From positions 1-8,750 of the forward strand of contig JAGVFL010000109.1 of assembly GCA_020057645.1 (NCBI GenBank): 8,750 nucleotides of DNA. Direction: 5' to 3'. Within the stretch, counting starts at the first letter, position 1. The number at the start of each line of letters is the position of its first letter. Source of the DNA: Candidatus Omnitrophota bacterium. GTDB lineage: Bacteria > Omnitrophota > Gorgyraeia > Gorgyraeales > Gorgyraeaceae. Position numbers and translations under genes: made by a program. Positions 1-6,016 of this stretch are shown in pieces. Under the pieces are notes generated by a model. That model was not told the origin of the DNA. It did no database searches and saw only the letters and a program-made list of their open reading frames with translations.

Positions 1-2
1 CA

Positions 3-50
3 CAACGGATGAATAAAATCAACCTGCAGTTACAGCAAGATAGCTCATAA
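3..50 (+). CDS. possible 3' end of an upstream gene (partial)
   Basis: The frame starting at base 3 is open from the window edge and ends at TAA (48-50), giving a 15-residue tail QRMNKINLQLQQDSS. The two other forward frames hit stops within the first 15 bases. A polar, Gln-rich tail just before a promoter-like element fits the C-terminus of a preceding gene. Fifteen codons are too few to prove coding, and no family can be named. Confidence 0.3.
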   Translation, partial: QRMNKINLQLQQDSS

Positions 51-63
51 ATGTATAAAGTTC

Positions 64-92
64 TTCACACTATTGCATTTTTATGCTATATT
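64..92 (+). promoter_or_regulatory. sigma-70-like promoter for the left operon
   Basis: TTCACA (64-69, 4/6 match to the -35 consensus) is followed after exactly 17 bases by TATATT (87-92, 5/6 match to the -10 consensus). Transcription would begin at about 98-101, next to the ATG at 101. This lies immediately before the first gene of a seven-gene same-strand run and just after the possible end of an upstream gene. The call rests on pattern only. Confidence 0.4.
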
Positions 93-100
93 ATCCACAT

Positions 101-832
101 ATGTCAGATAATGATAAAGATATTATAGAACAAAAGGTAAAAAATCTAGAAGAATGGAACAGCGAGCGCGCGAAGGTAAAGCCTATTTTAGAAATAGCCG
201 TTGATTATCACAATAAGGCGCGGCGCGAAGCGAGCTGGAAGAACTTTGAAAAGGCATCAGAGCTTTTCAAACAGGCCATTGAGAATTACAGAAGCGCGTT
301 AAAGTTAAATCCAAGATATTATCTTCAGGACATTGTCGAAAGGGTGGATTTTGTCATAGAAGAACATGTGAATAACATGTTTAATCTTAAGATCTCTGAT
401 GACAGGCTTAAGACTTATCGAGGAGCAATGGAGTTTGTAGAATTTATAGAAGGCCTTGACTGCGAAGAAAAAAAATATATAGATCAGTACGAGATAGCCC
501 TGAGCTATTTTAAGATAGCCGCTATGTATTTAGAAGACGGTAATTTTGAAGAGGCATATAATTTTTTTAACAAGGTAGTAGGTTTACAGTGCGATAGGCC
601 TTTTTTAAACAGAGACACGCATCTTAAAATAGGGCAGATACTTTTCAATAAAAATAGGTTCAAAGAAGCTCTTGAGAATTTTGTTTCCGCGCTCTCTTTT
701 GACAGGGGCAATGTCGAAACGGTCGGCTATCTTGATAAATGCTTAAAGGAATTAAAAATATTCGAACATAGGTTCAGATTTTTGTCTGCGACGCCGAATG
801 AGGCAAAAAAACTGATAATGGAGGTATTATGA
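101..832 (+). CDS. TPR-repeat protein, first gene of the envelope operon
   Basis: The product is a soluble helical protein of 243 residues with tetratricopeptide-like repeats, probably a scaffold for protein-protein contacts; no catalytic motif is visible. Numbering from the in-frame ATG at 83, the repeats lie at about 37-76, 136-169 (EDGNFEEAYNFFNKVV) and 180-212 (NKNRFKEALENFVSAL), each with the Ala/Gly/Phe/Ala spacing of TPR helix pairs. There is no signal peptide or membrane segment. The frame is also open from ATG 83, but that would put the start upstream of the predicted -10 box, and neither ATG has a Shine-Dalgarno sequence. I therefore prefer 101 as a leaderless or near-leaderless start. 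Its stop overlaps the start of the PilZ gene (ATGA), so the two are translationally coupled. Partner and function are unknown. Confidence 0.8.
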   Translation: MSDNDKDIIEQKVKNLEEWNSERAKVKPILEIAVDYHNKARREASWKNFEKASELFKQAIENYRSALKLNPRYYLQDIVERVDFVIEEHVNNMFNLKISDDRLKTYRGAMEFVEFIEGLDCEEKKYIDQYEIALSYFKIAAMYLEDGNFEEAYNFFNKVVGLQCDRPFLNRDTHLKIGQILFNKNRFKEALENFVSALSFDRGNVETVGYLDKCLKELKIFEHRFRFLSATPNEAKKLIMEVL

Positions 833-1209
833 TTGATAATTTCTTTAAGGAGAAAAGAAAGTATCCCAGAATTGAATTGAACCTGGTCGCCAAATATAAG
901 GTGATTGATTATGAACAGTTGTTTCAATACACAAAGACTCAGAACATATCTGCGGAAGGCGTGTGTTTTGAGTCTGATGAACTCTTGAAACCCGGGGTTT
1001 ATTTGCAGCTTGAAGTAGATATTCAAGATAATTTTCCTCCCATATCCATGATAGCCGAGATAAGATGGGCAGACGATATAGCGCCTAATAAAGGCAAGAA
1101 ATATATCAACGGCGTTAAGATTATAAGCATGCCCGCGAAGGATGAAGTCAGATTCTTAAAATATTACTGCGACAGAATAATTGAGAAATTATCAGCTTAT
1201 TTAAAATGA
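829..1209 (+). CDS. PilZ domain protein, putative cyclic di-GMP receptor
   Basis: This 126-residue protein is essentially one PilZ domain, the family that binds cyclic di-GMP and passes the signal to motility, exopolysaccharide or envelope machinery. Both binding signatures are present: the RxxxR loop as R10-K-Y-P-R14 and the N/D-x-S-x-x-G motif as N39-I-S-A-E-G44. The rest alternates beta strands with a C-terminal helix (about 107-124), as expected for the fold. It has no output domain, so it probably acts through a partner; the TPR protein encoded directly upstream is the obvious candidate (inference). GGAGGT at 820-825 is a strong ribosome binding site, and the ATGA overlap couples it to the TPR gene. 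The ligand-binding call is solid by motif, while the downstream target is unknown. Confidence 0.88.
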   Translation: MIDNFFKEKRKYPRIELNLVAKYKVIDYEQLFQYTKTQNISAEGVCFESDELLKPGVYLQLEVDIQDNFPPISMIAEIRWADDIAPNKGKKYINGVKIISMPAKDEVRFLKYYCDRIIEKLSAYLK

Positions 1210-1241
1210 TAAAGATCCACATAAACGATAGGAGGAATGGC

Positions 1242-1649
1242 ATGGTAATGCGTTTGGTTATGATTTTTGTATTAATGGCGGCTTTGACAGGCTGCCTCAA
1301 GAAGGCCTCAGATGAAAATGTATCCATGGAGCCTGCCGCTACGGAAGAAGCTACGGCTGTTGCGATGGAAGATGTCAGTCAAGACCCGGGCGCTATGCGT
1401 GGAAAGAGCGTTTCTGTTGAACCTGCTGTCAGTCAATCCGCAGCGGTTGAAAAACCCAGCATCCATGATGTACAGCGGGCTTTAAAAAACGCCAAACTTT
1501 ATGAAGACAAGATAGACGGCGTTTCAGGGCCTAAAACCAGAAAGGCTATAGAAGCTTTTCAGTCTCAAAACGGTTTAAAAGTAGATGCTAAAGTCGGGCC
1601 TAAAACATGGCAGAAACTAAAAGAGTACCTGAATAAAAAAGCGGAATAA
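1242..1649 (+). CDS. lipoprotein with a peptidoglycan-binding domain
   Basis: This 135-residue protein has a lipoprotein signal peptide ending in the lipobox L15-T-G-C18, then a low-complexity Ala/Glu/Val-rich linker (about residues 25-73). A C-terminal PG_binding_1 domain follows, with D-V-Q-R-A-L, D-K-I-D-G-V-S-G-P-K-T and A-I-E-A-F-Q-S-Q-N-G-L-K-V-D as its diagnostic segments. It would be lipid-anchored in a membrane and hold on to cell-wall glycan, without an enzymatic domain. The frame is open from ATG 1206, which overlaps the PilZ stop. However, AGGAGGA (1230-1236) sits 6 bases before ATG 1242, and starting there gives a clean lipoprotein signal, so 1242 is preferred. Residue 19 after the Cys is Leu, and any sorting to inner or outer membrane cannot be judged here. 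Confidence 0.85.
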   Translation: MVMRLVMIFVLMAALTGCLKKASDENVSMEPAATEEATAVAMEDVSQDPGAMRGKSVSVEPAVSQSAAVEKPSIHDVQRALKNAKLYEDKIDGVSGPKTRKAIEAFQSQNGLKVDAKVGPKTWQKLKEYLNKKAE

Positions 1650-1657
1650 TATGCAGA

Positions 1658-2314
1658 ATGCCCCCAGATAATAAAAAGAGATATGACATTATTTATGAAG
1701 ACGAGCGTATTATCATAGTAAATAAACCTCCCGGGATATTAGTGGTACCTACCCCAAAAGGAGAGACAAATACCCTTACAGATCTTTTAAATCAAGAATT
1801 GGATAGGCGCGGCGTGGAAGCCAATGCCTATCCGTGCCACAGGATTGATAGAGAAACCTCAGGCCTTGTCATCTACGCCAAGGGGAAGCCTGTCCGGGGA
1901 ATTATGATGGATCAATTCAAAAGGCGTCTTGTAAAAAAGACGTATATTGCGTTTGTCCACGGCATTGTGCAAAAAGATTCAGACACCCTGAAAGGCAGCG
2001 TATATAATCAAAGGAGAAGAAAAACAGAATTAATGATTACGAAATTCAAGGTCCTTGAAAAAAGGGGAGATTTTACGATAGTCGAAGTGGAGCCTGTTAC
2101 AGGCAGGACTAATCAGATCAGGATACATTTTAAAGAGCTTGGCCACCCCCTTGTAGGAGAAAGCGTGTATGCCTTCAGGAAGGATTTTAAACTAAGATTT
2201 AAAAGGGTTGCGCTTCATGCGAAGGCAATAGAATTTAACCATCCTGTTACAGGGAAAAGAATGAATTTTAATTTGCCGCTGCCGGATGATATGGTAAACT
2301 TTATACAAAAATGA
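1658..2314 (+). CDS. RluA-family 23S rRNA/tRNA pseudouridine synthase, no S4 domain
   Basis: This enzyme isomerises specific uridines of rRNA or tRNA to pseudouridine in the cytoplasm. The catalytic motif H61-R-I-D64-R-E-T-S-G-L is present, with D64 the nucleophilic aspartate of the family. Supporting blocks are VNKPPG (21-26), the arginine-rich segment G149-R-T-N-Q-I-R-I-H-F and RVALHAKAIEF (183-193). The motif is usually GRTHQIR; here His is replaced by Asn152. At 218 residues it begins directly with the catalytic domain and lacks the N-terminal S4 RNA-binding domain found in RluC/RluD, so it resembles the short RluA/TruC-type enzymes; the target uridine is not predictable. The start at 1658 has no good Shine-Dalgarno sequence and lies 8 bases after the lipoprotein stop, suggesting coupled translation. 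The stop overlaps the next gene by 4 bp. Confidence 0.9.
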   Translation: MPPDNKKRYDIIYEDERIIIVNKPPGILVVPTPKGETNTLTDLLNQELDRRGVEANAYPCHRIDRETSGLVIYAKGKPVRGIMMDQFKRRLVKKTYIAFVHGIVQKDSDTLKGSVYNQRRRKTELMITKFKVLEKRGDFTIVEVEPVTGRTNQIRIHFKELGHPLVGESVYAFRKDFKLRFKRVALHAKAIEFNHPVTGKRMNFNLPLPDDMVNFIQK

Positions 2315-3324
2315 AAATAACCGTAGAGCTTTTATTGCTGGTAATCTTGCTTTTGATAGGCGCTTTGACAGCTGCGTCAGAAACAGCTATTATAGCGGCG
2401 AGCATCATAAAATTAAGGCGCCTTGCAGCTGACGGGTCAAAGACCGCTAAGATGATATTAAAGGTTCTGGAAGCCCCGGAAAGATTTTTCGGGACAATAG
2501 TTGTTGCCAATAATATAGTAAACTCATTCATAGCTTCTATTATTACGGTTATAGTGATTTCTTTTATCGGCGAAAACTCCAAAAGCGTGCTTCTGGCGAC
2601 TTTGATAGCGTCTTTTCTTATAATAGTCTTAGAAGTGGCTGCTAAGACGCTTTCAGCAGGAAATCCTATAAGGATATCACTGGCTCTTGTGAGGATGGTA
2701 AAAGTTTTAATATTTATACTATCCCCTGCGGTCAAGGGCCTTTCAGTGATTACAAATTTTATAGTAAATCTTCTTGGCGGAAAAACAAAAGGTAAGCCTT
2801 CGCTTGTAGTGGAAGACGAGATAAAAGCGCTCATCAGGATAGGCGAGGAGGAAAGCCCGCGCCATAAAGATAAATATAAGATGCTTACAAAGGTATTTGA
2901 ATTCAGCGATACTGTTGTAAAGACCGTAATGATACCCAAAGACAGGATGATTTTGATTAATATAGACGCAAATATAGAAGATATACTGGATAATGTCCTT
3001 GAGTCAGGCCATTCCAGGCTCCCTGTCTATAAAGATAATCCGGACAATATAATCGGCGTTATAAACATGAAAGATTTATTGAATCTTTCGGTCAATAGAG
3101 ACCTTGTAATCCTGCAGGATATAATATATCCTCCTATCTTTGTCCCTGATTCCAAGAATGTTGCAGAGCTGTTAAAGGAATTTCAGAAAGGCCATACGCA
3201 TCTGGCTATTATAATTGATTCGTACGGCAAGATTCAGGGCCTGGTGACCATGGAGGACCTCTTAGAGGAAATAGTGGGCGAGATAGAGGATGAGCACGAT
3301 ATCAGGAAAAAAGTAAAAAGATAA
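2311..3324 (+). CDS. CNNM (DUF21)/CBS-pair membrane protein without the CorC_HlyC domain
   Basis: This is an inner-membrane protein of the hemolysin-C/CNNM family, whose characterised members take part in Mg2+/Co2+ transport. The DUF21 domain has hydrophobic segments at about 5-30, 62-87, 92-115 and 123-155 and the family S23-E-T25 signature in the first. A linker (about 165-205) leads to paired CBS modules at about 206-262 (with H234-S-R-L-P-V-Y) and 270-325 (ending in EEIVGEIEDEHD). CBS pairs usually bind adenine nucleotides. Two things are odd. The protein ends at residue 337, right after the CBS pair, where relatives carry a further CorC_HlyC domain. The usual GExxPK motif of DUF21 reads L107-E-V-A-A-K112. 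The gene overlaps the RluA stop (ATGA) and abuts the next gene with no gap. The family is clear, but substrate and activity are uncertain given these changes. Confidence 0.87.
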   Translation: MKITVELLLLVILLLIGALTAASETAIIAASIIKLRRLAADGSKTAKMILKVLEAPERFFGTIVVANNIVNSFIASIITVIVISFIGENSKSVLLATLIASFLIIVLEVAAKTLSAGNPIRISLALVRMVKVLIFILSPAVKGLSVITNFIVNLLGGKTKGKPSLVVEDEIKALIRIGEEESPRHKDKYKMLTKVFEFSDTVVKTVMIPKDRMILINIDANIEDILDNVLESGHSRLPVYKDNPDNIIGVINMKDLLNLSVNRDLVILQDIIYPPIFVPDSKNVAELLKEFQKGHTHLAIIIDSYGKIQGLVTMEDLLEEIVGEIEDEHDIRKKVKR

Positions 3325-4515
3325 ATGCAAAAGTTTGATATTGCGGTTATAGGAGGCGGAGCAGCAGGAATAACTGCGGCTATCAGCGCCGGGCGCAGAG
3401 GTAAAGATGTCATTATATGCGAAAAGATGCCGCTGCTCGGCAAGAAAATACTTATCTCAGGCGCGGCAAGATGCAATATTTCCAATAAAGATTTAAGCGA
3501 GGCGCATTATAATCCGGAAGCGAGAGCCTTTGTAAAAACCATATTTTCCAAATTCGGCGGCCGGGACGATATAGAAAAATTTTTTAATAAGCTCGGACTA
3601 AAGTTATATTCACAAAGTGGCAGGCTTTTCCCCGTTACAAACCAGGCGTCCAGCGTTTTAAAGGTTTTAGAAGAAGAGCTTAAAAATTTAAAGATACCCA
3701 TAGAATTTGGCTTTGAAGTAAATAGCGTTGCCGGTCTAACCAAAGGATTTATAGTAAAATCCAAAAGCGGTAAAACTGTATCAGGCGATTCTATTATCAT
3801 AACAGGAGGCGGAAAGACTTATCCGAGCCTTGGTTCTGACGGGAGCTGTTACGCTTTAGCCGGATCGTTCGGCCATAAAATCATAGAACCTGTTCCAAGC
3901 GCCGTCCCGCTTTTAGTAAAGGACAAATTTTGCCACTTGCTTCAGGGCCAGAAAATACAATGTATTGCGAGAAGCGTAATAGACGGTAAAATAAAAAAAG
4001 AAGCGAAAGGAGAATTGCTTTTCACAAAATACGGATTGTCCGGCACCGCCATATTGGATGTAAGCGAGGATATTTCAATAGCGATAAACAGGCTTAAAAA
4101 GAAAAACGCGGTTGTTTCGATTGATATGGTGCCTTTCGTAGATGCGCCAAAGCTTATAGAGGAGATTGAAGATAGGATACAAAAAGGTTTCGCGGCAGAA
4201 AATTTGATGATAGGGATATTGCCAAATAAATTCAGCCTTATTTTCAGGGATATGTTTAAGGACGCAAGCGCAGAAAAAATAGTAAAGATGCTAAAAGACA
4301 AAAGATTTGATATAATAGGAACAAGAGGTTGGAACGAGGCAGAGTTTACCTCAGGCGGGATATATACGGGAGAAGTTAAGGAACTTACTCTCGAATCACA
4401 ATTAAAAAAAGGCGTTTATTTCGCGGGCGAAATCCTGAATGTAAATGGCGAACGAGGCGGGTACAATCTTGCCTGGGCATGGGCATCAGGCTTTGTAGCT
4501 GGCTTAACAGATTAA
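3325..4515 (+). CDS. BaiN/HI0933-like FAD-dependent oxidoreductase
   Basis: This 396-residue flavoprotein belongs to the YhiN/HI0933/BaiN family of FAD enzymes. The N-terminal Rossmann motif is IGGGAAG (9-15), and the acidic E33 ends the second strand for ribose binding. The family block S45-G-A-A-R-C-N-I-S-N follows, then TGGGKTYPSLGSDG in the middle and a C-terminal FAD-contacting block with FAGEILNVNGERGGYNLAWAWASG. Length and all landmark blocks match the family, so the enzyme looks intact. Members are widespread and mostly uncharacterised; BaiN from gut clostridia reduces bile-acid intermediates, but that role should not be transferred here. The start codon directly follows the TAA of the CNNM gene, in the same reading frame and without a clear Shine-Dalgarno sequence, implying translation by re-initiation. 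Function in this operon is unknown. Confidence 0.88.
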   Translation: MQKFDIAVIGGGAAGITAAISAGRRGKDVIICEKMPLLGKKILISGAARCNISNKDLSEAHYNPEARAFVKTIFSKFGGRDDIEKFFNKLGLKLYSQSGRLFPVTNQASSVLKVLEEELKNLKIPIEFGFEVNSVAGLTKGFIVKSKSGKTVSGDSIIITGGGKTYPSLGSDGSCYALAGSFGHKIIEPVPSAVPLLVKDKFCHLLQGQKIQCIARSVIDGKIKKEAKGELLFTKYGLSGTAILDVSEDISIAINRLKKKNAVVSIDMVPFVDAPKLIEEIEDRIQKGFAAENLMIGILPNKFSLIFRDMFKDASAEKIVKMLKDKRFDIIGTRGWNEAEFTSGGIYTGEVKELTLESQLKKGVYFAGEILNVNGERGGYNLAWAWASGFVAGLTD

Positions 4516-4525
4516 AGGAGGAAAT

Positions 4526-4759
4526 ATGCCGTACGATGCAAGTCTTGATAAGGAAATATTTACTAAATCTTATGAAAATGATGACGGAAAAATCACCGTG
4601 AGTATTCATTCCTACAATAACGGCCCTAAGAAATTGCAGATAGTGAGGGAAAATAAAGATCAGGAAGGCGGCCTTAGATTTGCAAAGCTTGGGAGAATGA
4701 CCAAAGACGAAGTCCAGGCAATCTTGCCGCTTATTCAGGAAGCCCTTTCCAGCATGTAA
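4526..4759 (+). CDS. small PC4/YdbC-like protein (putative ssDNA-binding fold)
   Basis: This is a 77-residue cytoplasmic protein with a perfect ribosome binding site (AGGAGG, 4516-4521) 4 bases before its ATG. Predicted layout is several short beta strands (GKITVSIHSYN, KKLQIVREN, LRFAKLGRM) followed by one C-terminal helix (TKDEVQAILPLIQEALSSM). Strand-strand-strand-helix with a basic turn (KK) and the phrase KLGRMTKDEV resembles the PC4/YdbC family of small single-stranded nucleic-acid-binding proteins. I recognise the overall style but cannot prove membership. It is the last gene of the left operon, and what follows is the non-coding island. Conservation of such small proteins usually means a nucleic-acid role; no more specific function can be given. 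Confidence 0.72.
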   Translation: MPYDASLDKEIFTKSYENDDGKITVSIHSYNNGPKKLQIVRENKDQEGGLRFAKLGRMTKDEVQAILPLIQEALSSM

Positions 4760-4789
4760 CAAAGGTAATATGAAAATCTACATCCGGAC

Positions 4790-5530
4790 TTTCGGCTGAC
4801 CCTTGGTTTGTTCTTTACAAGTTGTCTAAATCGTTCTTTTTCACGGCGTTTCAGGTTGAGTTGGCGGTATTGTGATTGGTAATGCACCGCCCGCTGGGGC
4901 GGGCTTGGTTGGTGGTGTATGCGCCGTTCAGCCTCGCTGTCCCCTTCGGGGAGGCTGCGCACTCGCTCGGCTTCACTGCTTCGCTCGCTGGGCCGCCGGC
5001 ATTTAATTCGGCTTCTTCGTATTTGGCGCATTTTGGGCGGCGGCAAAATGCGCCAAATACTCTTGCGTCCTCAACCTCGCAAAAATCTTTTTATAAATAA
5101 AGAATTATTTTTTAATGTCGGTGGCGGAAAATTTTTTAAGGTGTTTTTTTACTCGGTTGAGTCCGCCCCCGCCTGTAGCAAACTCATAGAAAAAATTCCA
5201 TCGGCGGGGAAGCCGAACCTTCTCCATCTACCCAGCGGTTTCGGTGCTCGGACGTCAGCCTCCGCCTTTGGCGGGGTCTTCCGTTGCCTGCGCTCCGAAC
5301 CCGCTTTGTGCCGCAAAACAAAATACCTCATATTCATCACTCTTCTGCCATTTTTGCAAAAGGTCAGAACAGTTCGCAATACCAAAAGACATTTCGCTTT
5401 CGGCGAAAAGACTTTTGCCCTTCGGGTTCGTGTTGCTTGATGAATATTCACCCCACCCAGCAGTCACAGTCGGTCGGCTTCAGCCCTTCGGGCTTCCGCA
5501 TCGCCCTTTGTGTGCCTGCTTCCCCATAAA
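4790..5530. repeat. gene-free, hairpin-rich mosaic island between the operons
   Basis: About 740 bases hold no credible gene. Composition swings sharply: 4881-5000 is about 71% G+C by count, while 5091-5150 is about 22%. Short GC stem-loops recur: GCCCGC/GCGGGC (4889-4904), CCCC-TTC-GGGG (4941-4951) inside a CAGCCT/AGGCTG pair, CCGCC-TTT-GGCGG (5262-5274), TTTCGC/GCGAAA (5392-5408), CCC-TTC-GGG (5418-5426) and AGCCC-TTC-GGGCT (5482-5494). A perfect long inverted repeat is listed separately. Open frames run on both strands here, but they overlap each other, lack ribosome binding sites and show no family motifs, as GC-rich low-stop DNA does. The island looks foreign to the flanking genes and is a plausible insertion or dispersed repeat. 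It could instead encode a structured RNA. No terminal repeats or target duplication were found by eye. Confidence 0.6.
5019..5060. repeat. perfect inverted repeat, 16-bp arms, 10-nt loop
   Basis: The left arm GTATTTGGCGCATTTT (5019-5034) and the right arm AAAATGCGCCAAATAC (5045-5060) are exact reverse complements. The loop is GGGCGGCGGC (5035-5044). The pairing stops cleanly on the outside (C5018 against T5061). No T-run follows the right arm, so this is not a standard intrinsic terminator. Possible roles are a mobile-element or repeat hairpin, a protein-binding palindrome, or part of a structured transcript. The arms are exact, so it is either young or under selection. Confidence 0.85.
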
Positions 5531-5547
5531 GTTGACAAAGAAATATA

Positions 5548-5576
5548 TTGACATGCAGAAGTCTATATGATATGTT
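5548..5576 (+). promoter_or_regulatory. promoter of the metal-responsive operon
   Basis: A perfect -35 hexamer TTGACA (5548-5553) is followed after 17 bases by TATGTT (5571-5576, 4/6 match to the -10 box), placing the start at about 5583. A second perfect TTGACA (5532-5537) lies upstream without a matching -10 box. A perfect TATAAT (5577-5582) lies just downstream, with only a weak -35 (TGCAGA, 5554-5559) at the right distance. Either pairing puts transcription start in the candidate operator and 30-40 bases before the ArsR gene. Confidence 0.6.
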
Positions 5577-5581
5577 TATAA

Positions 5582-5597
5582 TTGAACAATTGAGCAA
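5582..5597. promoter_or_regulatory. candidate ArsR/CadC-type operator
   Basis: TTGAACAATTGAGCAA is an imperfect palindrome centred on CAATTG, with 12 of 16 positions symmetric. It includes a perfect AATTG-AA-CAATT element shifted slightly left (5580-5591). It sits at the predicted start site, between promoter and ArsR gene, where ArsR/SmtB repressors bind their AT-rich dyads and block RNA polymerase. Autoregulation of the operon by the ArsR protein encoded immediately downstream is the expected arrangement. The site is inferred from position and symmetry only. Confidence 0.4.
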
Positions 5598-5618
5598 GTT
5601 ATTAAAAGGAGTTTAAAC

Positions 5619-5978
5619 ATGGTCAAGAAGCAATCTGATGTATGTGAGTTATTTTGTTACAACAAAGCGAAGGTAAATTCGTTGAAAAAATCCTTACCCT
5701 CCCCTGATAGACTTACCAGGCTTACAGATATATTCAAAGTATTAGGTGATAGCACTCGCACTAAAATATTGCTTGCCCTTTCTAAGGGCGAACTTTGCGT
5801 ATGCGACATATCCCATGTACTAGGTTTAAGCCTTTCTGCGGTTTCTCATCAGCTCAGGATGTTGCGTAATTTAAAGCTGGTAAAATACCGTAACGAAGGC
5901 CGGATGGCTTTTTATACCCTTGACAATGAGCATATTATGAAATTGGTCAACGCAGGGATAAGGCATATAAGCAAATAA
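5619..5978 (+). CDS. CadC-like ArsR/SmtB-family metal-sensing repressor
   Basis: This 119-residue winged-helix repressor would leave its operator when metal binds. It closely follows staphylococcal CadC: the N-terminal DVC9ELFC13 with K-V-N just after, the alpha-3 motif E58-L-C60-V-C62-D, and the recognition helix region S-L-S-A-V-S-H-Q-L-R. All four cysteines that form the thiol-rich Cd/Pb site of CadC (C7, C11, C58 and C60 there) have counterparts here as C9, C13, C60 and C62. The second, alpha-5 zinc site of CadC is only half kept: H105 and H116 remain, but the Asp position is N103 and the Glu position is K119. Expected inducers are therefore soft, thiophilic ions such as Cd(II), Pb(II) or perhaps Bi(III) or Zn(II) (inference). 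AAGGAG (5606-5611) lies 7 bases before the ATG, and the gene opens the operon with the permease. Confidence 0.9.
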   Translation: MVKKQSDVCELFCYNKAKVNSLKKSLPSPDRLTRLTDIFKVLGDSTRTKILLALSKGELCVCDISHVLGLSLSAVSHQLRMLRNLKLVKYRNEGRMAFYTLDNEHIMKLVNAGIRHISK

Positions 5979-6016
5979 TTCTTTGTCCACAAATATTTTA
6001 TTGAGGAGCTAAAGAT

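Noticed and set aside
2301..2939. Minus-strand frame of 212 residues opposite the CNNM gene
   Set aside because: It is the antisense shadow of a well-supported membrane protein gene, with no ribosome binding site or family motif.
4887..4904. GC-rich hairpin after the PC4-like gene as a transcription terminator
   Set aside because: The stem is strong but is followed by TTGGTTGGTGG rather than a T-run, and it lies more than 120 bases past the stop. An intrinsic terminator is not supported.
4735..5046. Minus-strand frame of 103 residues running from the end of the PC4-like gene into the GC-rich island
   Set aside because: It is Arg-rich and low in complexity, overlaps a convincing + strand gene and the inverted repeats, and has no recognisable motif. 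Open frames on both strands here come from lack of stops in GC-rich DNA.
5095..5113. AAATAA/TTATTT stem followed by a T-run as a terminator
   Set aside because: The stem is only A-T pairs and too weak; it is likely incidental in AT-rich DNA.
5149..5451. Minus-strand frame of 100 residues and overlapping frames on both strands (4919-5440, 5244-5570)
   Set aside because: Several mutually overlapping frames, no ribosome binding sites, odd composition and hairpins inside. At best they are translated repeats, so none is called as a gene.
4881..5530. CRISPR array or integron attC array in the island
   Set aside because: There are no regularly spaced direct repeats of CRISPR length. The hairpins differ in sequence, and no GTTRRRY-type attC cores pair around them.
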